Positions 1-12,862 of a stretch of 64,000 nt of DNA are shown here, in pieces. The stretch comes from Phorcus lineatus. Its lineage: Eukaryota > Mollusca > Gastropoda > Trochida > Trochidae. The stretch lies in contig OV121090.1 of assembly GCA_921293015.1 (NCBI GenBank), forward strand, positions 4,216,001-4,280,000, in the 5' to 3' direction. Both the position numbers and the translations under genes were made by a program. Each line of letters opens with the position of its first letter. Position 1 is the stretch's first letter. The notes beneath the pieces are model-generated. The model was not told the DNA's origin, made no database searches, and saw only the letters and a list, made by a program, of their open reading frames with translations.

Positions 1-3000
1 CTGTCACCTTTCTTTACCACGACATACTTTACTCAAAATACAGACGTTTAGGATGTAATAAGACATTAAACATGCTGCGTCAGAAAGCAAGGCAGTGAAA
101 TATGCAATATGGCTTTTTGTTGTTTATGAAATTTTATATAATACATATATGCTCTATGGTTAGAAATATCAAAGCCATTCATTCCTATTCATTTATTTAG
201 GATATGCAAAAGTGTAGCTCAAATCTGGCAACAACTATAAACATGGCTACGATAGAAGGCTCTCATCCTTGTCAAAATTATCTAAAATGTTTTGATTGGT
301 TATCGGAATTAGAAAAGTAATTCTTTGAATATCATATTAATGATGACACACTAGCTCATATTAAAAAAAGCAGGCTGATGAAAATACCACAATTAAAATA
401 TTTTCAGAAATCCATAAAAAAATTATTTTCAGCAAGCACTAAGCATGCCAGTTTCTCTCCATTTCGGTCAGTATGCCTTGAATTAATTATGTGAATTTTC
501 CTTACTAATTCTTCATCGTAATGTCATCCTTTTTCTGATTACAAAAAAACCCAACTTTGTAAAAGGGTTTGGAAATTATATAAGGATTGTTCATGCTTAA
601 AAGCAGCTTTTTGATCTTTAGGGGATGCATTTTCTTATCAAAGTTTCAAACATGACAGAAAAACCAAAATGACAGTTGCCATACATATTAAGGTCTTCTG
701 ATAACATGATTGGTACTCAGAATCATACAATAGAGGAAAGCGCTTAAGTGAAATGAGATGGAAACATCTCAGATGTTTTACATTTATGAAATGCCCACAT
801 GTAAGTTGTAAAGTTGTGTTCTGTGATAGCTTTTGATTTGAAAGTGTTGATGCAAAAATTTTGTTTGACTTAATTTTATTACAACTTTCAAAAGATTGCT
901 GACTTGAGTTTAATCCCTGAAACATCATGTCCTTGGAACGTTATGTCACACGATTTGTGTTTTATAACATTTAAAAATTTGTCTAGAACATTTTATTGTC
1001 AGTAATCTTCATATCTTTAAAGAAGATATTAATCATATACTTTTTAAACAATTTTCATAGTAACATTTTTGGAACATTTGAATATTCAACTCTCATGTGA
1101 CAAATACTCTTTTGAAATAGAACATCCGTCAGATTACAATAGTTAAGAAGTTCTATTTGAATAAAGCTCCCATACAGTTATTCTTTTCATTCATACATTT
1201 TTTTGGAGCTCGTTTTTAATCTTTATGTGGCAATGTGTTGGCATTTCATAACGCAAAACAATTTTCATCACACGTTTAAGATGAGGTTAGTAAACATTCA
1301 GTATTTATGTCTGTTGGTTCACTTAAAGAGCTAGATAATATTTCAAAGTTAAATAGACAAAATTCCCTTTAACGGAGTTATTAGTAGATCACTGAAATGA
1401 ATATATTCATTTCTCCTCTGAAAGGTTTTAACAAAATATATATCGTACCATAATGATAAAAACAAAAAAATTCTGGTAAAATGAAATGAGATGAAGCAGC
1501 GTCTCCCCCGTCAGTGTAATTTGTGATTTGATGGAATCGAGAGACAACAAAACATTCTGCTTAACGTCAGATATTTTCGTGAACGTTGCCTTTTGGTTGC
1601 AAATAGAAATGAGCAATTCTCGTCCTTTAATAAGTCAGCTAAGGTTTCCTTTGAAGTCAACTTGAATTATTTTCAGAATTATTTTCATGTTATTTTGTAC
1701 ATAGATGAGCTATGTACTCGTATATTGATAATGTTACAGAACAGATAATTTGCAAAGGGGAAGCATCCCACTCAAGGAATATAGAAATGGAATGTTATCT
1801 TGAAAGAACACAACTACTCCTAATCATTATTCAGTGACGTCCAATGTATTTAATACAATGTGTTTGGGATGGAACTCTGAATAGAAAAGCACTTTGACAT
1901 AAATAGTATGATTACAAAAAAGCATTTTTTCTTTTAGACATTCATGTCAATAATTATACAATATTGCGGCAAGTCGATGTTTATATTGTTGAAAATGATA
2001 TATCTGTTTTGATAAAATTATCCATGGTAATTTGCAGCCTCGAACACAGTTTATTCGCTTACATGGGGACCATTGTTAAAAAAACAATAATGTGAAACTA
2101 ATTCTTTGTTTCTGCTTTCTCGCATTACCTCACAGAACAATTCCGTATACCAAGTGTAACTGCAATTACATGTCATTGTCATGCATCGGTACTAAAATTG
2201 TTCTACTTGTGTCACTTAGTACACTAATATTACGACAAGTTAAAGGTAATATCTGTCAAACTATTTCCATTGAAAAAGACCATTATTTTAGCGTCTATTA
2301 ATGAAGTGAAACCATTATTAGTTCTGCTTCAGATGTCAAGATTGTCTGAGTGGTGGGAGGGATATCATCATTGCACATTTACAGTTAGACACGCACTGTA
2401 TGCCGAAAAATGGCCGAAGGAAGTGGCATTTATTGCACACCATTGAGTCTTGTATAAAACATATTTAAACAATTATATATGTGAAAATCTAATATTTTGT
2501 TAATACGTACATATCATTATGTAAACTTTGTAATTAAACTAAATGGAGAATATGTGTCTTTTCATTCAAATACCGATAATTAAGATACGAATTAATTATA
2601 TGACTGCATGTTTGCAAATTCTGATGAGGTAGTAAACGTTTCATAAATAATTACTAGAAATTGTCAAAATGACAATGTTAGATCAGTTACCATTTGTTTT
2701 AAAATCCATTATTTGAAATTGCCAAAGTAGCTGAAATCAATCCCTGAAATCTTTGGACCTTTTTTAAGATTGATTTATCTCAAACATTGTTTTTAGATAT
2801 GGAGGATGCAGGACTAACCATTGACACTGAAACTTGTTTTTGGAAACACGTACTTCATTGATTGTTATTCAAAAATGGTATGGATAGGAAAAGAATTAAT
2901 GAACTTATGTTCTATAAAATATGTAAAGGATTTGTTATTAAGCATTTGTAATTTTTTCTCCCAGGGGAGGACTAAATTTTTCTTTGTCTTGCTGATTAAC

Positions 3001-4050
3001 TGCGTTTATTAATTTGATGAATCCAGTATCATCTGAAATATTTTCAATTAAACTATCATAAAAAAATGTGCACTAGTTATGGCAACAGAAATAAAAATTC
3101 ATTAGCCCTCTGGTTCTTGAACTGAATTTTACATTTATGAAATACTTTTCTCAAAAGACAAAAAGTGATTTGATATTAAGCTGACATTTTGTGTTGAAAA
3201 TGTTTTGACATTTGAAAGCTCTAATAAAAACCAGCATACCAGAGTTGCAATTGCCCTGAAGTCATATTGCATAAGTAATTCTGAAAAAAGAAGCATATGT
3301 ATTATATGTCTCTTATTGTAGTTTGGATATAATTTTGTTGTATGATTGTAATACAGTAGGTGATTACAAAGAGCAAAGAATTTAATCAGTGGTGTATTGT
3401 TTTTAAAAAGTGATCACATTTCTAATTTCTTTGCTTTTTATGAAAAAGCAGTCATTGATTGATGAATTCTCCATAGCAAGTGTGTTAATATTGTTTCGAA
3501 AATTAAACTTCCTTTTTTGTCTCTTCAAAATACTAATTACAGCACATTCCTCAAGTGAGATTTAGTTTTATAGTTGAAACTTTTATTGAAACAAATTAAA
3601 GCAAAAAAGTTGAGATGACAGATTTCAAAACTGTTTGTGCTTTTGATGAGCATTCGTTGCTACAAAATTCACTTTTATCACTAACGTTACATGAATCAAT
3701 ACAATGATTTTGTTTTGGTTTGTTTATAGTGAAGTGTGTATATTGTTTTATTGTGAAACACGTAAACTGGACTGTTTTTAAACCAATATCGTTGCTGGAA
3801 AATATGTTGTGGTGAATTTACTGTTTGTTGCTCCTTATCTCATAAAACATAACATTTGTCTCATACATATGTATAAATTTAATGAGACCAAACGTCATTT
3901 GGGAATAAATTATTGCAATTTTGTTACTATGTGTCTGGCTACATCTTCAAGATTTTCTAATCAATGATGTTAGAATGGTGACCGATTGTAATGTTGGTTG
4001 GTGCATTGGACAGAGATATATGCATAGGTTGGACTTAGCTGACAATTTAT
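1..4050 (+). repeat. Duplicon copy A, block M1
   Basis: This stretch is a diverged copy of sequence found again at about 22,600-26,160 and, in part, at 15,410-17,200 and 28,480-30,650. Collinear landmarks are 'atacagacgttta' near 40 and 22,680, 'aacatggctacg' near 240 and 22,890, 'acagaaaaac...aaatgacag' near 655 and 23,347, 'tgcaattacatgtca' near 2,160, 24,727 and 30,430, and 'aatcaatgatgttagaatg' near 3,960 and 26,035. Order and orientation are kept, so this is duplication of a multi-kilobase segment and not scattered short repeats. Open frames here (for example 638-928 minus and 2,092-2,301 plus) are not preserved in the other copies, which argues against coding. The copy continues past the left edge of the window. 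It could be an old transposon family or a duplicated non-coding locus. Confidence 0.75.
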
Positions 4051-4379
4051 CTAATAATTGCAGACAAAGTAAAGATTGCTTTGTAAATCACTTGCAGTCT
4101 AATATTTTGCATTTGTACTGCATGAACTCAGATAGAAAAGTTCTGCAGTCAGTTAATTTTGTATCATATGGACGGCACAAATGGCCTCTCAGAGATTTGA
4201 AAGCTTTGTGCTTTACACAACTTAATGCACATATTTCTACTTGCAATGACATTACACACTATGGCAATATTTGAGAGGAACATTTAAATTTGACAAGGGT
4301 TATGTTAGTGTTCTGCTCTATTGAATTTGAAAATTTACCAATTAAGATATATGAGAAACATGTTAGGTGAATGTGCATA

Positions 4380-5870
4380 GAAATCAAACCCAGAGAAAAG
4401 AACATTCATCATAAAAAAAATTGAGAAAATAGAGAGAGAAATGAAGAATTGGGAAGCAAGATTGTTCACACCTATGGGCAGAAATGTGGTTTTGAAATCC
4501 TTACTGCTTTCAAAACATAATCATCTCTTTTCAGCAATACCAAGTCCACCAGATGATGTAATTCAACATTTTCAGAAAAAGTGCTTTGGTTTTATTTGGA
4601 AGGGCAAAAAAGATAAAGATAAAAGAAATGTTGTTGTAACTACAGCTAAATATTGATTTCATGTCCCAATCATTAACAATATTATAAAATCTAAAAAGAT
4701 AACATGGATTAAAAGACTGCTTTATGATAATTCTTTACGGATTAAACATGCTTATACATATATCCCAAATATTCACAGACTATTGCAGGCAGATGGAATT
4801 TATATTAGAAAGTATATTGTACCCACTTTTTCTAATACATTTTGGCGGGATGTTGTGAAGGTATGGTCTGACTATCTTATCATATGTTATCGGGAGGAGA
4901 TTTATGATACAGAAGTTTTAGATCAAACTTTTTGGCATAATAGCAATGTTTTGATCGATGGCAAAACAACCATTTTTTACAAAAAGTGGGAAGCAAAGGG
5001 AATAATATATTTGAGAAATATCATGAATGAGGAAGGTATGATGTCGTTGGAGGAATTGAAGGGTAAATATGATAAAAGTATAGATTTTCTCACTTATCAA
5101 GGTCTTAAGTGGGCTGTGTTTAATTATTTAAAAAAGAGAAATATTACTTTTAATCATATCGAACCGATGCATGTTTATCCTATTATGCCTTTCAATGTTT
5201 CAAAAATATATGTAAGCAAGCAGACATGTAAATTACTTAGCCAATTAAGCTTTGATAAAACAATAGGTCAACTGAGATGGGAAGAAATATTCAAAAGAGA
5301 TTTCCAACAGAATGAATATGAAAACATCAATCTGATGGCTTGTAGATGTACTCAAAGCGTTAACTTAAAATGGTTTCAGTACAAGATAAATCAGAATATT
5401 TTGACAACAAATAAGTATCTGTACAAGATTGGATAAATTGATTCTCCTTTGTGTTCTTTCTGAGGTGCCGGATAGTGTACTCCAAAAATTATGTGATTGT
5501 GTCCATTCTAGGAAAGTGTGGTAAGATTTGACAAAATGGCTAGAAAGGTTGGCTGAAGGAAATATAGATCTAATATAATATATAATATATATAATAGTCC
5601 ACTTGTGAAGCACATTTCCCACAAATAAGTATGCTCAAAGTGCTGGAGGAAAAGAGGTTTTACACCTGAAAGTATTGGTTTTAAAGAAAGAAATAATAAT
5701 CCCTTAAATGCCATTTGTTTATTAGTAAAGCAAAATATCTATACTGCCAGTTGAACAAATAAAAAAAATTTTGTGGATATATTACAAGAGAATTAACAAA
5801 ATATTATCAAGCATGAAAATATATTGCTTTTGCAAATAATAATCAACACAAATTCTTTGCATTTTGGCCA
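4380..5870 (+). pseudogene. 5'-truncated LINE, C-terminal half of the ORF2 polyprotein
   Basis: This is the end of a non-LTR retrotransposon polyprotein, downstream of the reverse transcriptase core. The frame starts inside 'KKIEKIEREMKNWEARLFTP', followed by MGRN and K-LLLSK...NHL. This matches the thumb-side segment of L1/Tx1-like ORF2 proteins (W..R.LTP.GR..V.K). Translation is open from about 4,390 apart from a TGA at 4,654-4,656, where family members usually have a Gly-Gly pair. It then continues to a TAA at 5,434-5,436. Just after this the frame gives I-D-S-P-L-C-S-F followed by TGA, so the second cysteine of the expected C-x2-C ribbon is lost. Degenerate but recognisable homology (W..L..WL, then LLVKQNIYTA) runs on to about 5,800. 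The endonuclease and catalytic reverse transcriptase are absent. It sits between the M1 and M2 blocks of duplicon A. Clade assignment (L1/Tx1-like) is from memory. Confidence 0.8.
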
Positions 5871-6240
5871 TCTTTTCACACACGTTTTAGATTCATGTAA
5901 TATAACAGATACTCAAGGGATAAACTTAAAGCTTGAAATTGATTGTTATAAGATAAGCCTTGTATTTTATCAGATTGCCTGCTATGTTTGATTTCAAAGA
6001 CAACAGACAATTCTTTTCAGTTACACAAATGTTTTTGTCACTATGTATATCATGTATTATACAAATGCAAACATATACAACTGATAATACTGTATGATAG
6101 TTATATGATTATAAACAAATGTTCATACATATGTTACATCTGATGTGAAATAAAAATATTAAATACAAAATAATGAAACAAAGCATGAAAAAGGCAAATT
6201 AAATATGTTTGTTCCCGAAGAAAATGACACTATATTATTA
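5870..6240. other. AT-rich spacer, nothing recognised
   Basis: I see no coding signal, RNA gene or clear repeat. It may include the untranslated 3' end of the preceding LINE. No tail or target-site duplication could be fixed. Confidence 0.4.
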
Positions 6241-6900
6241 ACGAGTTTTAGCTTCCACACAAAGCTGCAACGGAATAATCATCATTTAAGATAGTAATAA
6301 AAACAACATGTACGTCTTGTTATTCTTGTTATTATTATATTATGGTCATGTTTAATCATCAAAATATCGTTCACACAAAATAAGTAAATTACATTTCAAC
6401 CGCTACTGTCAGTACAAAATAGTAGATTAATATCTGCAAAAACAGATCAAGTGAATTGGTACAGACACGTTGACTGAAACTTGGCAATTTCAATATTGAA
6501 AAATATTAGACAAAGTTAGATAAGAGAAAATGTTGATTTTAGTTACTGAAGACAGGAAATTACGGTTTTAGCTTCCAAGCAAACCTGCAAAATATTTATC
6601 GACTTAGTTACTACTGAAGTCTTGCCAAGTTTCTTTTTACTCTTGTTGTCACTATTGAAGTGTCATGCTTTTATCTCTAATAATCTGTAAACACAAGATA
6701 TTTAAGTTACATGCCAAACATAAGTGCAGGAAAGTTATTCCATAACCACATTAGTGATCAAATGATAACTGGTAGCAGGCTATGTTTAATTACTGTGTTT
6801 CAACAACATGGACATGTCTATCAAGTCAGCGTTGTTATTTTTCATAATTGATAATAGCCCAAGTTAGTGTTACATTTATTGAAATGAATCTCTTAGAAAC
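6240..6900 (+). repeat. Duplicon copy A, block M2 (front part duplicated)
   Basis: 'gttttagcttcca' followed by similar sequence occurs twice here, near 6,245 and 6,563, and again at about 32,530. The second copy runs on through 'cttgccaagttt', 'acatgccaa' and 'ataactggtagcag', all of which recur in order at 32,600-32,750. 'gctggtagtagcc' at about 26,142 is the matching point in copy C. The block is therefore part of the same duplicated landscape as M1, with an additional local tandem duplication of its first ~200 bp. Confidence 0.6.
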
Positions 6901-7744
6901 AATGAAACAATTAGAATTAATTGCAATAAGAAGATAAATGCATAGTTTTATTTTACTCGTAAGATTAAATCGTTGCAATCCAAAAGCATTAAACTGAAGT
7001 TTTAAATGTCAACGTTTTGTTGGTACTGTTTTAAAGGATTACAATTTAAGGCCGATTTTGATCCGTTGGAAAAGAGTAATGCATGTCGGAGATTCAACCT
7101 ACAGACAGTGTCAAAAATCATTCTTTGAATAATCGAAGACAAAAGGAAATGTAATGTTCCAAAATAATGAAATTGAAGACCAAAAACTTGACACGTGAAT
7201 AATGTGTTTTTATAACTCTACAATGAATATCTCGTTCTGCTTCGAAAAGAGAAATACGTCATAAACTGATTTGTGTAATTGGTAGATTAAATTTTAGATT
7301 GAATTTGCACTTTGTTTAGTGTCAATACCTGTAGCTGAGTTAGACATCAGATGTTTCTTTTTCTCCCATGCAGTGATGAATCTATTATTGTTATAATTCC
7401 GTGAAAATAAATGAATAATGTATCAGCAGAAAATGTTATCAATAATTTTAGATAAAAAGAAAGAGAATTTGATTTACTTTAATCTTAATACATTTTAATT
7501 TTGGAGACCTAATTGTAAGCATAGCTTTGTTCTGAACATTACACCGTGCAAATAGATGTTAAAGATAAGAATCAAATGAAAAGTTTGGGGATAGGTATTC
7601 GAGACAAATCACGTAAATGCTTTTAAAAATTCTCTGGGAGGGATTTAAGCTTTCTTGTAGCTTTATCTCTCATGAACGTTTTAGTAACAAGTGTTTATCT
7701 GTTGAACATCAATTAAAGGACACTTATTCACGTTGAGACACATC
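6900..7744. other. AT-rich non-coding stretch
   Basis: No open frame of substance, no RNA gene and no repeat boundary that I can support. Confidence 0.4.
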
Positions 7745-8222
7745 CCATTGCAACGAAAAGCAATTGGCATGGCTTTCAATTTTAGATAGCTATCGATATC
7801 ATAAAATGCTGTTAAAGTTATGTTACATAGGAAGTTTTAACCCATAAGAGGCACATTGTGGGAGGACCAAGTTTACGAATCTACCTTGTATTGATCATGT
7901 TGTTTAATAATATTGAGCTTTATTTGAACTAAATCTGTCGTTAAACATACGATTAAGAGTTTTAAAGAAAACTTTACCACAACAAAATCACTAGGTAACG
8001 TATCTCGTTGGTCCCAAATTGGAGGTGTCATCTTTGAAATGTTGTAACTTTTCACCTATCACACACCCCATTGCAATGAATAGCAATAGGCATGCCTTTC
8101 ATACTTAGATAGCTACCACCTATCGATATCATGATAAAGTTCTGTTCCATATGAAGATTTAACCCATAAGAGGCACATCAAGGGAGGACCAAGTTTACTG
8201 AATCTAGCTTGAATTGATCAAC
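7744..8222 (+). repeat. Direct repeat pair of ~157 bp, 323 bp apart
   Basis: Copy one (7,744-7,900) and copy two (8,067-8,222) share 'cccattgcaa', 'tagatagcta', 'tatcgatatcat', 'aacccataagaggcacat' and 'gaggaccaagttta' in the same order. Divergence is moderate and includes small indels. The intervening ~165 bp is unrelated. Most simply this is an old tandem duplication or two copies of a short dispersed repeat. Confidence 0.75.
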
Positions 8223-8779
8223 TCATATCTTAAGGGATGGACAATTTGCATAAAGAGACCAAAACATACACAAAAGCACATCATAGTGATTAGGTTGTTA
8301 AATTTAATAATTTTTGTCCTTGTAATGAGAAATTTAAAATCTTGAGTGAATTGTTGAATTTACTAAATGGCACTGCTTTCTAATAGTATATGACAGCCTT
8401 TTTAAATGACAATAGAATGATGAACTGGCCGTAGCTGAGCAATCAGTTCTTGCACAGTATGATAATTTCCAAAACAAACAAAGGAGGTGGTAAAAATGTA
8501 CCTCCCTTTCTATGTTGGAACATGGTAAAATAACATTGTTTCAAATATCACTCTGTTAATAATAGTTTGCTACTGAATTACGTACTTACTTAGATAACAA
8601 CCGTCACAATATATTACATTTCTTAAGTATTTTACATTAAATTGTAAATGATTTGAATAATACGCATATGTCACATTAACACTGCTACACCCTGTGACTA
8701 TGTCTGGTGTTTTACAAGAAGCAAAGATCCACATATTCATTACACAAAATGTCATATGCAGTTGAATCCTTGAATAATC

Positions 8780-9240
8780 TGTCCTCTCTACAAGCTAATA
8801 GCACCTTGTCGTCTATCACTCCAGTCGAGGATGCCAACGGTTGAGGATGTCAACGGAGTCAAGAAACACCCTTCAGGTGTAATTTGACGTATGTTTCCTT
8901 GATTCATTTAGCAATATCCTTATTCATTAGCACAATCACATCCTGAACTGTGACGTTCTCGATTCAAGTAGAGAACTCTGGAATATTAGCATTTAACTTA
9001 TGCTAATATGTGTCCATGACATGTGGAACTACTCATTTCAATTATTGGCGAGGAAAGCGAGCTCCCATCTGTCATCAGTGCAGTAAAAGTGAAGCTTTTA
9101 GAAGTTAAAGTGGATGCGTCTCAATAAAAGCTTTAAGTTATAGCAAACAAAATGTACATCTATCTGCATGTTCCTTCATCTTATTTCATCAGTCGAAACC
9201 CTACTCACCAAATGAAATGTTTTATGATTTTAAGGTTAGT
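8780..9240 (+). repeat. Duplicated segment, first copy
   Basis: The segment begins 'ctgtcctctcta' and contains 'aacacccttcaggtg', 'gcacaatcacatcctg' and 'aagtagagaactctg'. These landmarks recur in order at 11,440-11,900 ('aacacccctcaagtg', 'gcataatcacatcctg', 'aagtagagatctctg'). The two copies lie ~2.66 kb apart in the same orientation. No shared reading frame is apparent. Confidence 0.65.
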
Positions 9241-9249
9241 TGTTCTTAT

Positions 9250-11430
9250 TCAGTAAAATATATACAGGCATGTAAAGATAATTTTTACTAAATATTTATC
9301 AAATTTATTATTAATAATTGGAATCTTGTTTTAGTCCCTTTTGTCTTTTCTTTATTTGAAATTGATGTCAAATTATTCTTCTTTGATGGATTATTAGATG
9401 TTACTTGAAATAATTAAAAATTAATATTATGAATAATGGCAAAGTGAGTGTGGTATAATAATAGTAAGCAAGAGATCGAAATTAAACTTTCAAAATATTT
9501 GCTCAAACATGCATTCATAATAACAAGAATATGTAATCAGAGAAATATTCGATGGTTAACCCGTTTCACACGTAAATTTACCTAACTTGCGGGGACGCCA
9601 CGACTTGAAGGTCTTTAATTTATCTTTTGCTTAAACAATCTCAAAGTCTAATATGTGCATCTTCAAAACGTTTATAAAATTAAAATGCAGAAGACAGCAG
9701 TCTAGGAGTAATTGAGTGGTCCGAATGACTGGATATGTAAAACATTGATGAATGCCATGAAGTATATATTTCATGGAATATTTGTTTGGTTACCTAATGG
9801 AAAATCGTATAACAATAGAAAGGTTTTCGGTGTCAGTTGCAGTATATGCAACCGTCACTAAATATGTTTACAAGTATTTATAATTTTGCTAACCTGACCA
9901 GTTTGGTTGTAGAAAACGAACACTCAGTTTCCTTTCGATAACTTACCCCTCTCACTATGTTTGATGAAAAACCCATAAGTATGTAAGGCGTCCTCAAACT
10001 GATAATTGAATAACAATTGTGTTTTCATTATTCATTTACTCATAATGCGTTTTGTGTTGTTTTCAGTTGGAGACTGTTTATTAAACTTACTTACTCATGT
10101 TTATACTAACGAAAATATTTGCAATCAATTATATCGTATTGCATAATATAATCTAAGTATGATTATTAATTTTTCACAAACAGAAATGACTCCTGAGGCT
10201 ACATGTTCTGAACTGGTACATTATCATCAGATGTATTTGTCGACATTTGAAAGGTGTTGAATTGAAAGTAAAAATCATGTTGATTCCAGTGAACGCAATT
10301 TCATATAAAAGACATTTTAAAGAAACGCGTATTTGGTATATTTGATATTGATGAGCTTTTAATATGAAGGACAAAACAACGAAAGTAATTATTCCATAAA
10401 AAGGGTATTATCTATTTGCATTGGAGACGTTCTATACATTTTTGCAATTTCTTGATAAATAAGCCCTCTTAGCTTCAAACATGTAAAACCTTTCATTGTA
10501 TTTGAATTTTTACTTTTATGCATAAACCATTTCATACTGCATCAGTGGCGAATAAATATTCTCGACTAAAATTTTGTTTTATTTGACTTCTGGAACAAAG
10601 GCAGTATGTCAAACCTTGTAGAGTTTATTCTAAACAGAGATCACCACATGGTTTGAATTAGAATAGTTTCCAATCAAATTTGTGATGGTAACGTGATACA
10701 AATTGTAATGAATGGTGATATTGTATTGAGAACTATAAGGTTTCATTTATCTTGCATCTCTAACATTGTTGCTTAAAATAGCGGAGCATTACTCGAAAAC
10801 TATGTGACTTCTTAACTTCCAATTTCTTATGAAGGCTATCTGTTGGGTGTTAGATTATCTTTTATAGGTAAACGCTTCAGGTTGTCAAGTTTAAAAAAAA
10901 ATATTTCTTAATATGACTTGTGGTGTATTGATGTGTCTTTAAGGGGTGAAATTCCCGGATTCCAAATGTCTTTAAGATTTTAAATTTTTTCACAAATCGT
11001 CTCTTTTTATACATACGGAGAATTTGGAACAATGTTACATTTTGCTCCAATTTAAACATTTTGAGTTTTAATTGTCATAATATCTAACGTAGCCGTCCTC
11101 CTCTTATTTTAATACCTCACTGCCAAATTTGACTGGACATTTATTCTTCGAACAGTCGATGTTGCATAGGGGTGGGCAACCTAAAGGCGGGTATGTGAGT
11201 TGTGCTTACTTTTACCTTTGTTCTTTTCAGTTGTTGAAAATACATATCTCTAATAGATTTTTAGGTATTTGTGAAGTAAATCACACATAAACAATCCCTG
11301 TAACTTTTTACATTGATTAACACAGTTCCTTCATCATGATAAATTCTTTCTGCTTCATCAGCATATTTTCATCCAAGTAGTGTTATCATAATCTGATACC
11401 TTTTATTTTTTAAGGAAATATAAAAATTAA
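9250..11430. other. AT-rich non-coding stretch
   Basis: Only short chance frames (60-66 codons at 10,174-10,374 and 10,877-11,059 on the minus strand, without recognisable motifs). I see no RNA gene, and no repeat that I could delimit. Confidence 0.4.
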
Positions 11431-11439
11431 GATGTTTTA

Positions 11440-11900
11440 CATACTGTCCTCTCTAACCTTCACTGTTTCTCTGTCACTGCTGGCATCGACTCAAATTATC
11501 AGAAACAGCAAACACCCCTCAAGTGCTATTCGACATATCTTGCTTGATTCATTAAGCAATTCCACTGATAATTAGCATAATCACATCCTGTTCTGTAATG
11601 CTTCTAGCAAAAGTAGAGATCTCTGTATCATTAACACTCGTCTGATGCTAAAGGGTTTCCATAACGTGTCTAACGACTCAAAAGTCATCCGTCTGTTTGT
11701 AAGCACCAGTATCTTGATGGTTGGTGTGGAGAGCAATCGATTGGGGTGTGGTAAGTGTTTCTGAAAGTGAAAGCTATTTATAGCTTCAAATGGTAGAAAA
11801 CACAATGTGTACATTCCCCTCATCTCTACAAAGTCGGATAGATTAATGTGTGTTTCTCCCTTTAAATGACAAATAATATGAAGTTTGTCATATGTCATCG
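11440..11900 (+). repeat. Duplicated segment, second copy
   Basis: Partner of 8,780-9,240, with the landmarks listed there. The 105-codon minus-strand frame at 11,581-11,898 lies wholly in this copy and has no counterpart in the first copy, so I treat it as chance. Confidence 0.65.
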
Positions 11901-12740
11901 AATATCATGCGAGTTAATGGTTTTGTTAAATATTGATTACTTCTTAACATGACAAACAGTCTCAGTTCCTCATCTTTCGATTGAAATATGTTAATTGGTA
12001 GTGAATAATGCTCATTTTTTTTAATACTCTAACAACAGTACATAGCCGCACATTTTGACGGTCTATATAATTGCATTGATATAATAAAAGGAACACTTGA
12101 TAATGCATTATGTCAGACTGTATATATTTTATCATAATCAAAATATACATTTACCGAACGATTAAAAATCATTAATCAACCTAATAGGTTGGAAACAATG
12201 TCTACATGAACAAAATCTAAAAAAATCATCCCACATTTATACTGAACCCTTTTTATAAAGTGTTAATGTTGAGGAATTTAGAGTGTCACTCCGCTGCTCA
12301 TTTCATGACCCGTTTGTTGAAAAGGGAGGATAAGGTTTGCAAATGCTGTAATAGCTTATTCATAGAACGCGAATATCATTCTCCTAGTCTATTCAGTTTG
12401 TGATTATTTATATAAAAAGTTCTTCAAATAACCTCATTTTGTCCCCCTTTCAAATGCTAGATATTATTCAAATGGAATGAAATTCAAAATGTTGCAGATT
12501 TTATTCACACAAGAATGATGATAAGAAATGTTTAGATAAATAACAGTAACAGAGACAAAGAAATGTAAATATTTTAAGCAGTGAACAAACGATAAACATT
12601 ACAAAACGAAACAATACCATATGGAAATATCGTGAAAAAATGTCTGTCCATTAAAAAAAATTCAAATGTCCTTTTTTAACAGTACGTTTCTGTATCCTGT
12701 TTTAGTGGGAAACCAGGCCAAGTTATTTGTTGAGTTTTGA
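11900..12740. other. AT-rich non-coding stretch
   Basis: Nothing recognised beyond homopolymer runs. Confidence 0.35.
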
Positions 12741-12862
12741 ACGGCTTCTCTTATGTATAACTAAATTTGAATGAATATTGAAACGGCTTCGCTTATGTAT
12801 AACTAAATTTGAATGAATATTGAAAGGGCTTCAATTATGTAAAACTAAATTTGAATGCATTC
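12740..12862 (+). repeat. Three-copy tandem repeat, 42-bp unit
   Basis: Units start near 12,741, 12,783 and 12,825, each containing a variant of 'cggcttc...ttatgta' and then 'aactaaatttgaatg'. The first two units are nearly identical; the third has several substitutions. Confidence 0.9.

Noticed and set aside
3921-4274. 117-codon open frame upstream of the LINE
   Set aside because: Its first third lies in duplicon M1, whose copy C (26,000-26,120) has no such frame; no domain seen. Part of it could be degenerate LINE sequence, but I could not show this.
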